From positions 124,001 through 188,000 of the forward strand of contig NZ_FNQF01000004.1 in NCBI RefSeq assembly GCF_900107595.1: a stretch of 64,000 nt of DNA, given 5' to 3'. Under the pieces are notes generated by a model. That model did not search any database, was not told where the DNA came from, and saw only the letters and a program-made list of their open reading frames with translations. The DNA is from Psychroflexus halocasei (GTDB taxonomy: Bacteria; Bacteroidota; Bacteroidia; Flavobacteriales; Flavobacteriaceae). Position numbers and translations under genes: made by a program. Shown here piece after piece: positions 9,464-18,929 of this stretch; position 1 is the stretch's first letter, and each line of letters starts with the position of its first letter.

Positions 9464-10642
9464 ATGAGTAAAGAAGTCGTTATAGTAAGCGCTGCGCGTA
9501 CGCCAATCGGGAGTTTTTTAGGAAGTTTATCTTCAATTCCCGCTACAAAACTTGGCTCAATCGCGATCAAAGGTGCTTTAGATAAAATCAATTTAAAACC
9601 AGAATTAGTCAACGAAGTTTTAATGGGAAATGTTGTGCAAGCTAACAACGGTCAAGCTCCTGCACGTCAAGCTGCTATTGGTGCTGGCATTCCTGATAAG
9701 GTTCCTGCAACCACAGTGAATAAAGTCTGTGCAAGCGGAATGAAAGCTGTTATGCAAGCTGCTCAGTCTATCGCTCTCGGTGATGCTGATGTTGTCGTTG
9801 CTGGCGGCATGGAAAACATGAGTATGATTCCTCATTATTTACCTATGAGAAAAGGCAAAAAATTTGGTCCTGCTCAAATGGTAGATGGTTTACAAAAAGA
9901 TGGACTTGTAGATGCTTACAGTCAAGAAGCTATGGGAACCTGCGCTGACTTATGCGCCACTGAACATAATATTTCTCGTGAAGATCAAGATGCTTTTGCG
10001 ATTGAATCTTATAAAAGAAGTGCCAAAGCTTGGGAAGAAGGAAAGTTTGATAATGAGGTTGTTCCTGTTGAAATTCCTCAACGTCGCGGAGAACCTATCA
10101 TTTTCAAAGAAGATGAAGAATATAAAAATATCAAACTCGATAAAATACCAAACCTTCGTGCTGCATTTTCTAAAGAAGGAACTGCTACTGCTGCAAACTC
10201 ATCAACAATAAATGATGGTGCTGGTGCAATGGTATTAATGAGTCGTGAAAAAGCTGATGAACTTGGTCTTAAAGTTTTAGCTACTATCAAAAGTTATGCT
10301 GATGCTGCTCAAGAGCCAAAATGGTTCACAACCGCTCCTGCAAAAACTGTCCCTTTAGCAATTGAAAAGGCAAATTTAAAAATTGAAGATATTGAGTATT
10401 TCGAATTTAATGAAGCATTCTCTGTCGTTGGTATTGCTAACACAAAACTTCTTAATATTGATGAAAGTAAAGTAAATGTCAATGGTGGCGCTGTTTCGTT
10501 GGGTCACCCACTTGGATGTTCTGGTGTGCGTATTCTTATTACTTTACTGAACGTATTAGAGCAAAATAATGCAAAACTTGGTGCCGCTGGTATTTGTAAT
10601 GGTGGTGGTGGTGCCTCTGCTGTCGTTTTAGAAAGAGCTTAA
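9464..10642 (+). CDS. Acetyl-CoA C-acetyltransferase (thiolase)
   Basis: Type II thiolase that joins or cleaves acetyl-CoA/acetoacetyl-CoA, used in ketone body, short-chain fatty acid or isoprenoid metabolism. All catalytic elements are present in its 392 residues: nucleophilic C89 in NKVCASGMKAV, the histidine in GGAVSLGHPLGCSG, and the second cysteine in GICNGGGGASAVV near the C-terminus. NEAF (FNEAFSVVG) is also present. A biosynthetic acetoacetyl-CoA thiolase (AtoB/PhaA type) is more likely than a beta-oxidation FadA. The NlpC/P60 gene follows 24 bases downstream on the same strand. Confidence 0.93.
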   Translation: MSKEVVIVSAARTPIGSFLGSLSSIPATKLGSIAIKGALDKINLKPELVNEVLMGNVVQANNGQAPARQAAIGAGIPDKVPATTVNKVCASGMKAVMQAAQSIALGDADVVVAGGMENMSMIPHYLPMRKGKKFGPAQMVDGLQKDGLVDAYSQEAMGTCADLCATEHNISREDQDAFAIESYKRSAKAWEEGKFDNEVVPVEIPQRRGEPIIFKEDEEYKNIKLDKIPNLRAAFSKEGTATAANSSTINDGAGAMVLMSREKADELGLKVLATIKSYADAAQEPKWFTTAPAKTVPLAIEKANLKIEDIEYFEFNEAFSVVGIANTKLLNIDESKVNVNGGAVSLGHPLGCSGVRILITLLNVLEQNNAKLGAAGICNGGGGASAVVLERA

Positions 10643-10666
10643 TTATTTAATTCAAATTATATTCAA

Positions 10667-11419
10667 ATGCAATACGGAATTTGCGAACTCAGCATCGTTC
10701 CTGTGAGATCGGAAGCTAATGATGCTTCAGAAATGGTAACACAATTACTTTATGGTGATCATTTCAAAATTATAGAAGAACGTAAAAAATGGGTCAGAAT
10801 CCGTATTGCATTTGATCATTATGAAGGCTGGATTGACAAGAAACAAGCTAAATTTATTACTGAAGAAATTTATGAGGCTTGCCATAATAATGCTGCTTAT
10901 TCAGCTGACTTAATCGATATTGTTAATCTTAATGAACAACAAGTCCTCAGCATTTGTGCTGGCTCTAATGTTGCAGCTTCTCAAATCTTAAATCACCATT
11001 TTGAAGGAAGATTTCAAACAGGTCAAAACTTCATGAGATCTCAGCTTTTAGATACAGCGATGCTTTACCTCAATGCTCCATATCTTTGGGGTGGAAAAAC
11101 ACCATTTGGTATTGATTGTAGTGGTTTGACTCAAATGGTTTATAAAACTAATGGCATTATGCTTCATCGTGATGCTTCTCAACAAGCACTTCAGGGACAA
11201 ACACTTTCATTTATTGAAGAAACTCAAATTGGAGATTTAGCATTTTTCGATAACCAAGAAGGAAATATTATCCATGTCGGAATCATGATGGGTGATAATT
11301 ACATTATTCATGCACATGGAAAAGTTCGCGTTGACAGGATTGACCACACTGGTATTTTTAATGTCGACACACGAACTTACTCACATCAATTAAGAGTTTT
11401 AAAAACATATGCCAATTAG
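10667..11419 (+). CDS. NlpC/P60 family peptidase with SH3 domain
   Basis: Cell-wall endopeptidase of the C40 family, expected to cut gamma-D-glutamyl-diaminopimelate links in peptidoglycan. The N-terminal half (about 1-65) is a bacterial SH3 domain (IVPVRSEANDASEMVTQLLYG); the C-terminal catalytic domain has C151 in PFGIDCSGLTQMVYK, H203 in NIIHVGIMMGDN and H215 in IIHAHGKV. No signal peptide is evident at MQYGICELSIVP, which is common in this flavobacterial group. Its stop overlaps the stop of the convergent metallophosphatase gene by 4 bases. The role could be muropeptide recycling rather than cell separation. Confidence 0.9.
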   Translation: MQYGICELSIVPVRSEANDASEMVTQLLYGDHFKIIEERKKWVRIRIAFDHYEGWIDKKQAKFITEEIYEACHNNAAYSADLIDIVNLNEQQVLSICAGSNVAASQILNHHFEGRFQTGQNFMRSQLLDTAMLYLNAPYLWGGKTPFGIDCSGLTQMVYKTNGIMLHRDASQQALQGQTLSFIEETQIGDLAFFDNQEGNIIHVGIMMGDNYIIHAHGKVRVDRIDHTGIFNVDTRTYSHQLRVLKTYAN

Positions 11420-14400
11420 AATTTTGTCACCAAACCAAATGAAAAATGGAAACCATCTTTTCCGTGGAAAAGATTAAATTGTCCACTTGCTATTTGAGCT
11501 GCATTTATCCAAAATCCTCCTCCATAAGAATTATGCCATTTGTTTGAATCTTCATTTGGAACCCATACTCGACCTACATCTCCTCCTCCAAAAACACCTA
11601 ATTGAAGAGGTAAAAATGATGTGCGAATTTCATTAAAAACATATCTTATATCTGCATTACCAGCAAGTGTTGATTTTCCTGTAAACCTTTCTCTTCTATA
11701 ACCTCTTAATCCAGATTGCGCACCTAAGTGAGCTGCTTGATAAAAATTAAAATCCTCCTTAAATCTCAACTGCGACTGAACCTGAGTTCTTAAAACCAAG
11801 CGACGTGATTGAGATAATGGATTAAAAAATTCAAGTGATGGGTTTAGGCTAAAAAAGTTATCAGAGCTGGTTAAGTCTTGTGTGAAGCCAGCGTTCAAAT
11901 CAAAATTCATTCCTTTTGCTGGTGCAAGTTTGTCATCATAACTTTCATATTGGTAAGTTGTCTCTGCATTTAAAAAATGCTGATTTGAGAAGAAGTCTTC
12001 ATCACTAAGTTCTAAGTCATCACCTATTGCATCGATAAATCGACCTCCTGATCGTTTGACTTTTAAAGCGTTGTAATTCAATCTTAACTCGTAAAAACTA
12101 CCATATTTAGATTCTCTTCTTAAACCAATGCTCGCCTGTAAATCTCTTAATCTAACGCGGTTGTATTTTTTACCAAAATCACTTTCATTATTAATACTTG
12201 TATTGCTATAGCCGAAAAAATTATGAGCAAAACTTGGACTTTTGTATGATACGCCTGCAAATCCATTAAAATCACCAATAATATCTGCGTGAGCTATTTC
12301 GTAGGACAAATTATAACTTTGTGTTCCAAAATAAAAGCCTGCTTTAATTTTATGTTGCGTTGTATAATCTTCACCATAAAAACCTTTATGCCTAAAAGTC
12401 GCTAATCCACCAATCAAAAAACCATCATCAGGATTGTAACCAAAATTAGGGACAGTCATTCTCGTGTTATGAATTGTTTTTCCTCTTAAAAAAACATTTT
12501 CTTCATAGTTATCTGATAATTTCTTTCTTGCTTTAAAATCATCAGAGAATTCACTTTTTGAAGATTTATAATCATGAACTATAACTTTTCTTTGTTTACC
12601 AACATTGTAAGTGTCTTTACCATGACCGCCAATTAGCCTGATTTTTATTTTAGATTTATTAGAACCCGTTACTGTAAATATGTCATCATCATCAAGACCA
12701 TAAATCCAAAGTTCCTGAGTCAACTCATCTGTGTAAGTATTTTCAACAAATAAATCTTCTCTTTCACCCTTTATATTTCTATAGATTTTTAATTGAACTT
12801 CTCGATCATTAACAAATTCAAGATCGATAAAATCATCTTTATCTGTCGCGATAACAACCTGATATTTCGCAATGACATCATAAAATTGAGAAATAATATG
12901 AACGAGATTATCCCTTCTTTTCTTAACAGTTGCTATCAATTTATCATTGGTTTCACCTTTCACTTCATTTGGCATTTGAGCAAAAGCTTTTTCAATAACA
13001 TCATCAGTTATTTTTTCTTGAATAAACTCTGCAGCTGTCATCCAATCTTCCTTAGATGAATTTCTTAATAAATTTCTGTCTTGACTTCTAGAATTAAATG
13101 AATACCATTTATAATAATCCACATCATCAGAAAAAGTTTGATAAGATTTTGGAAAACTTGCCATTAAACGAACCAAATCAAAAATACCACCATCAAAACT
13201 TGCAAATACCTGATCTCTATCTCTTGGTATTGGTGAGAATATATGTGTTTTATCTTCAGTTTTAGTTTCCGCCCAACGCCATTGATCAGCATGCCTATCA
13301 AAATCACCAATCAAAATGTCAAATACTCTTGATTTGATGTATTGCTTCTCATCCACTCTATATTTTTCATCACGTTTCAGATGGTCATAAAATTTTCTGG
13401 TGCTGACGATATCATGATTCGGTGAACCAAAAAAATCAGCACCTAACCAATCATCTTGCGGCCGTTCTTCAATCATATAAATAAAACCTCCATGTTCTTT
13501 ATTAAATTTCCCTAAAGCCTTTTGTTTAGGAATATAATAAATTTCAGGATTAGTATGATAAACACCCACGGTCTCGGCCATGACTGGAACCGTCATAAAA
13601 GCAAACGGATGTGAAGCCGTCATAAAGTCTTCAAGAACATTTTCTATTAATGTATGGTCAAATTCATCTCTTAAATATTCATCCTCATAAACATTCGATT
13701 GTAAAAGTTGAACTGCGTCTTTTTTGATTTGACGAATGTTATATTGTTTACCATTTTCATCTTGCATACGAAGTGAATTCGTTTGATCGCCGCCACCGAG
13801 TTGTATCGGCGTTAAGCCACCATAAAGCGTGTCAAGATCAACAGTTTTAAACTTCATTTTTTTGAAATAAAGCGCTCTGTAATGTTCACCGAAAATGCTT
13901 TTATAGGTTTTGGAATCTCCTAAGGAAATATCCTCATAAATCGCTTTTGTGACGTATTGATCCTTAGATTCTTCATAGTCTATTTCTTCATCAAGGTAAT
14001 GCGGTGGATTGATTTGTTGTTGATAAACAGGTACTGCTTTATCATTTTCATATTTATAAAAACGTACATAAGAAGCACCATTTTTAAGGACTGTTAATTC
14101 TGCAAAGCCTTGTGTAGGATATGCAAACTCTGAGTATCGGCCTAATTTAGCAAAAGATACTTTTGAGCCAGAGCCACTCACAATTTGCTTTGTCTCTCCT
14201 GCTTCTAAATATTGTAAATTATGTTCATGGCCAGAAGCAAAAATAACATTCCCGTATTTTTCCGCATATCTTTCAAGTTTTTTTGTTAAACTCTGGTATA
14301 ATGCATTTTGAATATCTTGTTTGGAAATTCCTCCGTTAGCTCTCAAAACATTAGCTAGCGTTGCCAGAAATGGCAATGGAATTTTTTTATCTGATGGGAA

Positions 14401-15135
14401 TAAATGCTTAGTTAACTCATATTTCCCACCATGAATTCCACTTGAATGAATTGGATGATGCATAGCCACCAAAACTGTTTTATTTTGATTTTTTTTCAAT
14501 TCAGTTTCAAATTCTTCTATAAATTGCTCTCTTGTTTTGATGATTGAACAATTTTTATTGATATCAGGATTTTCATCCCAATTTTGCAAAAACCACTCAG
14601 AATCTAGAATCAATAAATAAAGTTGATCGCTGAGATCATAACCTTCAATACCACATCCAATATCAGGCTTCCATAGAAACTTAGGATCATTATCAGTGTA
14701 TTTTTCCATAAACTCTTTTTGCTCAATTAAACCAGGGATTTTATGACGCCAATCGTGGTTTCCAGGAATAAAAATAACATCACCATCAAATTTTTGAAAA
14801 ACATCAAGTTGCGCTTTATGTCTTTTTTCAGCTTCTTCTCTGGTTTTATGATCTTTAGGCGGCATTCCATTTTGATAAATGTTATCACCTAAAATGATGA
14901 TTTTTTCAGCATGACGATGCTCATTTTCTTCAATGTAATACTCAACAGCTTTAAGTCCATCAGTGGTTCTTCCTTTGACTGAATTACCTGTATCACCAAT
15001 CAATATCAACCTATTGGTAATTTCATTTTCTTCAAAATTAACAAACTCATTCTTGGAATCATCCTTAATTTTGATTTGATAATTAGCGCATGACATCAAT
15101 AAAAAAAGACTGATGAGAGGTAATATTTTGTTCAT
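11416..15135 (-). CDS. Metallophosphatase lipoprotein fused to outer-membrane beta-barrel
   Basis: Protein of 1239 residues with a lipoprotein signal (FLLMSCANYQ, C16). Residues 42-340 are a calcineurin-like metallophosphatase with the whole metal-site series: LIGDTGNS (D48), ILGDNIYQNG (D84), IPGNHDW (N126-H127), AMHHPIHSSG and ASGHEHNLQ. A conserved middle region (about 420-700) carries GGGDQTNSLRM, IRQIKKDA, GDFDRHADQWRW (D613) and IPRDRDQVF (D639, D641). The last 350 residues are aromatic-rich alternating strands ending in FSFGLVTKF, as in D15/BamA-like barrels. It is probably surface- or periplasm-facing at the outer membrane. Substrate is unknown; phosphate scavenging or envelope signalling are possible. 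The middle region is discussed in the findings. Confidence 0.85.
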   Translation of the reverse strand: MNKILPLISLFLLMSCANYQIKIKDDSKNEFVNFEENEITNRLILIGDTGNSVKGRTTDGLKAVEYYIEENEHRHAEKIIILGDNIYQNGMPPKDHKTREEAEKRHKAQLDVFQKFDGDVIFIPGNHDWRHKIPGLIEQKEFMEKYTDNDPKFLWKPDIGCGIEGYDLSDQLYLLILDSEWFLQNWDENPDINKNCSIIKTREQFIEEFETELKKNQNKTVLVAMHHPIHSSGIHGGKYELTKHLFPSDKKIPLPFLATLANVLRANGGISKQDIQNALYQSLTKKLERYAEKYGNVIFASGHEHNLQYLEAGETKQIVSGSGSKVSFAKLGRYSEFAYPTQGFAELTVLKNGASYVRFYKYENDKAVPVYQQQINPPHYLDEEIDYEESKDQYVTKAIYEDISLGDSKTYKSIFGEHYRALYFKKMKFKTVDLDTLYGGLTPIQLGGGDQTNSLRMQDENGKQYNIRQIKKDAVQLLQSNVYEDEYLRDEFDHTLIENVLEDFMTASHPFAFMTVPVMAETVGVYHTNPEIYYIPKQKALGKFNKEHGGFIYMIEERPQDDWLGADFFGSPNHDIVSTRKFYDHLKRDEKYRVDEKQYIKSRVFDILIGDFDRHADQWRWAETKTEDKTHIFSPIPRDRDQVFASFDGGIFDLVRLMASFPKSYQTFSDDVDYYKWYSFNSRSQDRNLLRNSSKEDWMTAAEFIQEKITDDVIEKAFAQMPNEVKGETNDKLIATVKKRRDNLVHIISQFYDVIAKYQVVIATDKDDFIDLEFVNDREVQLKIYRNIKGEREDLFVENTYTDELTQELWIYGLDDDDIFTVTGSNKSKIKIRLIGGHGKDTYNVGKQRKVIVHDYKSSKSEFSDDFKARKKLSDNYEENVFLRGKTIHNTRMTVPNFGYNPDDGFLIGGLATFRHKGFYGEDYTTQHKIKAGFYFGTQSYNLSYEIAHADIIGDFNGFAGVSYKSPSFAHNFFGYSNTSINNESDFGKKYNRVRLRDLQASIGLRRESKYGSFYELRLNYNALKVKRSGGRFIDAIGDDLELSDEDFFSNQHFLNAETTYQYESYDDKLAPAKGMNFDLNAGFTQDLTSSDNFFSLNPSLEFFNPLSQSRRLVLRTQVQSQLRFKEDFNFYQAAHLGAQSGLRGYRRERFTGKSTLAGNADIRYVFNEIRTSFLPLQLGVFGGGDVGRVWVPNEDSNKWHNSYGGGFWINAAQIASGQFNLFHGKDGFHFSFGLVTKF

Positions 15136-15228
15136 ATTTTTGAGCTTACAAAAAGGATACTAAAATAGCAAAATCTTAAAAGTTTATGACATTATTTTTT
15201 TACTTTTATACCTCATTAAATCTAATTC

Positions 15229-16430
15229 ATGAATACAATTGACAAGACAGAAGCTTTTGCAGAAAAACTACTCGTATATGATATTTCAGAAGCATATCTA
15301 TATCACAACATAAATCATACTAGACGGGTTGTTGAGTCTGCAAAGGAAATACTAGAACATACAAATGTTGATTCTGAGGTAGAAGAAATTATCATTGTTT
15401 CAGCTTGGTTACATGATTTAGGCTACACTGTAACTGATAAAGGCCATGAAGAAGAAAGTGTAAAAATTGCCGAAAACTTTTTAAAATCAATAGATAAAAC
15501 GCCAGATTATATTAGTCGTGTTGTTAATTGTATAAGAGCGACAAAGGTTAACATTATACCTAAATCTTTAGAAGAAGAAATTATCAAAGACGCTGATTGT
15601 AGTCACTTTGCCTCTGATGACTTTAAGGAAATTTCTGAACTTCTTAGACAAGAAATTAAGCGTTTAGGTAAGCAAAACTACACCATCAGAGAGTGGCGTG
15701 AGGAAAACATAGATATGCTCTCCAATAAGCATAATTTTTACTCATCATACGCAATCAAAGAATGGTCTTCTAAAAAAGAAGATAACTTAATGAATTTGAT
15801 TAAAAAGAAAAACAAGATTAAGAAGAAATATGAAAAAGAAGAAGCTAAAGCAAAGTACAAAGCGAAATATAAAAACGAAAATCCTGAGAGAAGTATTCAA
15901 ACATTATTTAGGATCACACTTCGTAACCATCTTAAACTGAGCGATATTGCTGATACAAAAGCTAACATTTTACTTTCTGTCAATGCGATTATCATCTCTT
16001 TAGCTTTATCAAACATTATCCCTAAGCTTGACAATCCATCAAATCAACATTTGATGATACCAACCTTAATTTGATGATACCAACCTTAATTTTAGTTATT
16101 TTTAGCGTTGCTGCAATTATTTTATCAATAATGTCAACAAAACCAAACGTTACATCAGGTGAATTCAATAAGGAGGAAGTTAAAGAGCGTAAAGTCAATA
16201 TTTTATTTTTTGGTAATTTTCATAAAATGAAATTTGAAGATTACCATTGGGGAATACAACAAATTATAGACGACAAAGATTATGTTTATGAAGCCTTAAC
16301 AAAAGATCTCTACTACCTCGGTATTGTTTTAGAGAGAAAATATAAACTCCTACGCATCACCTATACGGTTTTCTTATTAGGAATTATCGTTTCTGTTATG
16401 AGTTTTATTATAGCTTTTTATTTAATGTAA
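15229..16430 (+). pseudogene. Pycsar-effector-like HD/transmembrane protein, frameshifted by 20-bp duplication
   Basis: Two adjacent reading frames (15229-16074, 281 residues; 16074-16430) are one gene broken by a tandem duplication at 16051-16090. Removing one 20-base copy restores a 393-residue protein. The N-terminal half is an HD phosphohydrolase domain (HNINHTRRVVESAKEI, VSAWLHDLGYTVTDKGHEEE, IIKDADCSHFASDD). The C-terminal half, FRITLRNHLKLSDIADTKAN then membrane helices, resembles the PycTM/DUF5706 family of Pycsar anti-phage effectors, which are membrane proteins triggered by cyclic UMP or CMP. No cyclase gene is near. Stop and restart overlap as TGATG, so the second part could still be translated by coupling. 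It overlaps the convergent GAF gene by 9 bases. Confidence 0.75.
16051..16090. repeat. Perfect 20-bp tandem duplication
   Basis: TTGATGATACCAACCTTAAT occurs twice head to tail (16051-16070 and 16071-16090). Because 20 is not a multiple of three, it shifts the frame of the HD/PycTM-like gene. Reading through only one copy gives the smooth sequence HLMIPTLILVIFSVAAIIL, a normal membrane helix. Confidence 0.95.
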
Positions 16431-18788
16431 TTGCTTCATCAACTCATCATAGCTTATTGTTTGCTTCTCGTTTTCTTCCATGTGATAACACACTTCAATA
16501 CGCAAAGCCTTTAAGCCTGAAACACCTTGTACATCTTCAAGTATCAAATCTTCAACTTGATTAGAAATATATTTTTTACTTTGTAAATAAGAAATATATT
16601 TTTTGTACTCGTTTTTCATCTCTGATGATGTATAAACAATTGCAATTTTTCCTTTTTGAGTGATACGTTCATCAGTTCCTTTAATCAAAGCTTTGTCAAT
16701 TCTTTTTTTAATCACTTCATATCTCGCATTATAGGTTCCATCAACATCAAATTTCTTTTCATCCATACGATAACGTATAGACAACTGGGAATTGAAAACC
16801 AATATCATGGATGCAGCTTGAAGTGGTAAATCAGCGTGATCTTGAATTTTATAAAATTCATTTTCCATTTCACACATGACTTGAAGTTGCCATAAACGCA
16901 GGTTTTGCAATAATACATGACTGAATTTTTTTGAACTCGAAATACTTTGGCCTATGTATAAGTTATGCTCAACACCATCAGTTTTATAACGTTCAAAGTA
17001 ATGTGGAAATATTTTCTGCGCTTCAAGTTGTTTTTGATCGATATACTCAGCTAGTTTTTCATTACTTTCGTGAACAGTTTGATCAAATTCTTTTCGACGC
17101 TCATAAATTAAATTATTGTCTTTACTTAACAATTGGTTATAGGAAAGTATCTTTTTATCAAGACTAGGTTCCTCGTCTATAATATGGTCAAGAACTGGGT
17201 CAAGCTCATTAAAAATTAAACTTGAAACACGCTGCTCAAGATTAGCTGTAAAATTATTTTCTATTTTATCTAAATATTCTCTTATTCTAAAAATTGAGTG
17301 TTCATATATGGGTAAAGAGGATAACTTATTAGCGTCCTCAAATATATCCAGCATGATATTTAGCTGTTTATTCAAATCATATTCGATGGCTTTATTCCTT
17401 TCTTCAGATGAAGCGACAATATCAATTTGACCATAAAGTGGAAAAACATCACTAAAAATAATATCCTCAAACTCATAATTTTTGCCGTTATCTTTCGCCT
17501 CTATATATTTATGTGCTTCTTTCTCAAACCTCCATTCGACACTTTCATGAATTGAAGTACATTTGCTTTGTATAACAGCCTTAACACGGTTTTGTTGCTC
17601 AATCTTATTGCGTTCAGCAGAAGCGTATAAATATGGTAAAACCGCATTAAGTTTGATCGCATTAATTTGATTTAACTGATTTTTTTGACGAGCAACTATT
17701 TCAAGAATACCTATAATGTTACCTCCTTTAGAGATGGGTGCAAGAATCACAGATTTAAAACCTTTTGAAATTAAATTTTCAGAAAGCTTCATGTCGTTAT
17801 GATTTTGATTGTATTTTTCAACATCAGAGATACAGAAATAATCTCCCTTTACAGCTAAATTTCGAAGTGAATCTTGACAAATAACATTCTCACATTTCTC
17901 AGAAATCAGATCTCCCAATATAAAACTTTCAATTTTTTCACTATCGATGACGTTGAATGTCTTTTTATCTTGATTAAAAAGTGTAAACCCAAACTCTAAA
18001 TCATCCACATTAAACATGTTGCGAAAAACAGAAGTGAGTTGATCGTAGACAACAACATCATTTTTCAAACTATTATTGATGAGTACCGTTTTGAGCCTTG
18101 AAACTTGCTCATCAATTGTGACATCTGAAAAACTAAAGAGTGTAAATCCCTTAAAATGCCAAGAATTTTTCGGAAAATATGATTCCCACAAATCAATATC
18201 TTTAGGATTTGACATTAATAAATCAACATCTTCATCTGTTATTTCAACTGCTTTATCTAAAGGTTCTATTTCAACAAAATCAGAGTTAACAAAAAGACGA
18301 TAAGTTTTTATTTTTCCATCCTTATCTGGAATATCGTAATAAAGAGGAATTCTGTAATCTATCTGACAACCATAATATTCATTTAAAATTATGACGCAAG
18401 CAAAAATATAATTTAGCTCTACATTAAATTCCCTTGGCGATAATTCATAACCATCTCCAGCCTCTGACAAAATCTTATCTAACCGATCAGATTTACAGAA
18501 AATTGTTGGGATAAAAGGGACAGTGGCCGCTTTAATCTCATTATTCGAGAGCATATTTGGAAAAATATCATCAAGGACAACTTTTATGATATCATCATAC
18601 AATTTAAGCTTCTTATCAATATCAACACCCTCTACAAGCTCAGGATACTTCGCTATGTATTCTAGCAAAGATTCTATATAATTCTTAGCAATAGGATTTT
18701 TTTCGGTTCGAAGTCGTTCTTTATAAAGTTGAATAACTTTTTTAAAGCTAACCGAAATTTTAAAAGGGAATTGATAATTTTGTTTCAT
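16422..18788 (-). CDS. GAF-domain-containing protein of unknown function
   Basis: Soluble 788-residue protein. A GAF-like domain is suggested at about residues 235-395 (FRNMFNVDDLEFGFTLF, then SENLISKGFKSVILAPISKG and IIGILEIVARQ). The flanking regions are helical and charged, with no DNA-binding, kinase, cyclase or output domain that I can recognise. The N-terminal part (FPFKISVSFKKVIQLYKERL) is characteristic of a flavobacterial family annotated only as GAF domain protein. No signal peptide. It is convergent with the Pycsar-like gene, overlapping its end, and stands alone as a transcription unit. The ligand and role are unknown. Confidence 0.75.
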   Translation of the reverse strand: MKQNYQFPFKISVSFKKVIQLYKERLRTEKNPIAKNYIESLLEYIAKYPELVEGVDIDKKLKLYDDIIKVVLDDIFPNMLSNNEIKAATVPFIPTIFCKSDRLDKILSEAGDGYELSPREFNVELNYIFACVIILNEYYGCQIDYRIPLYYDIPDKDGKIKTYRLFVNSDFVEIEPLDKAVEITDEDVDLLMSNPKDIDLWESYFPKNSWHFKGFTLFSFSDVTIDEQVSRLKTVLINNSLKNDVVVYDQLTSVFRNMFNVDDLEFGFTLFNQDKKTFNVIDSEKIESFILGDLISEKCENVICQDSLRNLAVKGDYFCISDVEKYNQNHNDMKLSENLISKGFKSVILAPISKGGNIIGILEIVARQKNQLNQINAIKLNAVLPYLYASAERNKIEQQNRVKAVIQSKCTSIHESVEWRFEKEAHKYIEAKDNGKNYEFEDIIFSDVFPLYGQIDIVASSEERNKAIEYDLNKQLNIMLDIFEDANKLSSLPIYEHSIFRIREYLDKIENNFTANLEQRVSSLIFNELDPVLDHIIDEEPSLDKKILSYNQLLSKDNNLIYERRKEFDQTVHESNEKLAEYIDQKQLEAQKIFPHYFERYKTDGVEHNLYIGQSISSSKKFSHVLLQNLRLWQLQVMCEMENEFYKIQDHADLPLQAASMILVFNSQLSIRYRMDEKKFDVDGTYNARYEVIKKRIDKALIKGTDERITQKGKIAIVYTSSEMKNEYKKYISYLQSKKYISNQVEDLILEDVQGVSGLKALRIEVCYHMEENEKQTISYDELMKQLH

Positions 18789-18907
18789 AATCTCGCATAA
18801 TCATAGACAGAGACACGAAAATACGAAATTTTAAATCGAACACTCACACAGGCTGTTACATTAACACCATATTAAACTTTTTTACAAGGAAAATAATTTA
18901 ATAAATG

Positions 18908-18915
18908 TAACTTTG
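18908..18915 (+). promoter_or_regulatory. Candidate -7 element (TAACTTTG)
   Basis: Full match to TAnnTTTG, 14 bases before the ATG of the TlpA-type gene. The expected -33 position holds only TTTACAA, so the promoter may be weak or assisted. Confidence 0.45.
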
Positions 18916-18929
18916 TAAAAAATATTTTT

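Noticed and set aside
15229-16430. A complete Pycsar system
   Set aside because: No cyclase gene is adjacent, and the effector-like gene is frameshifted.
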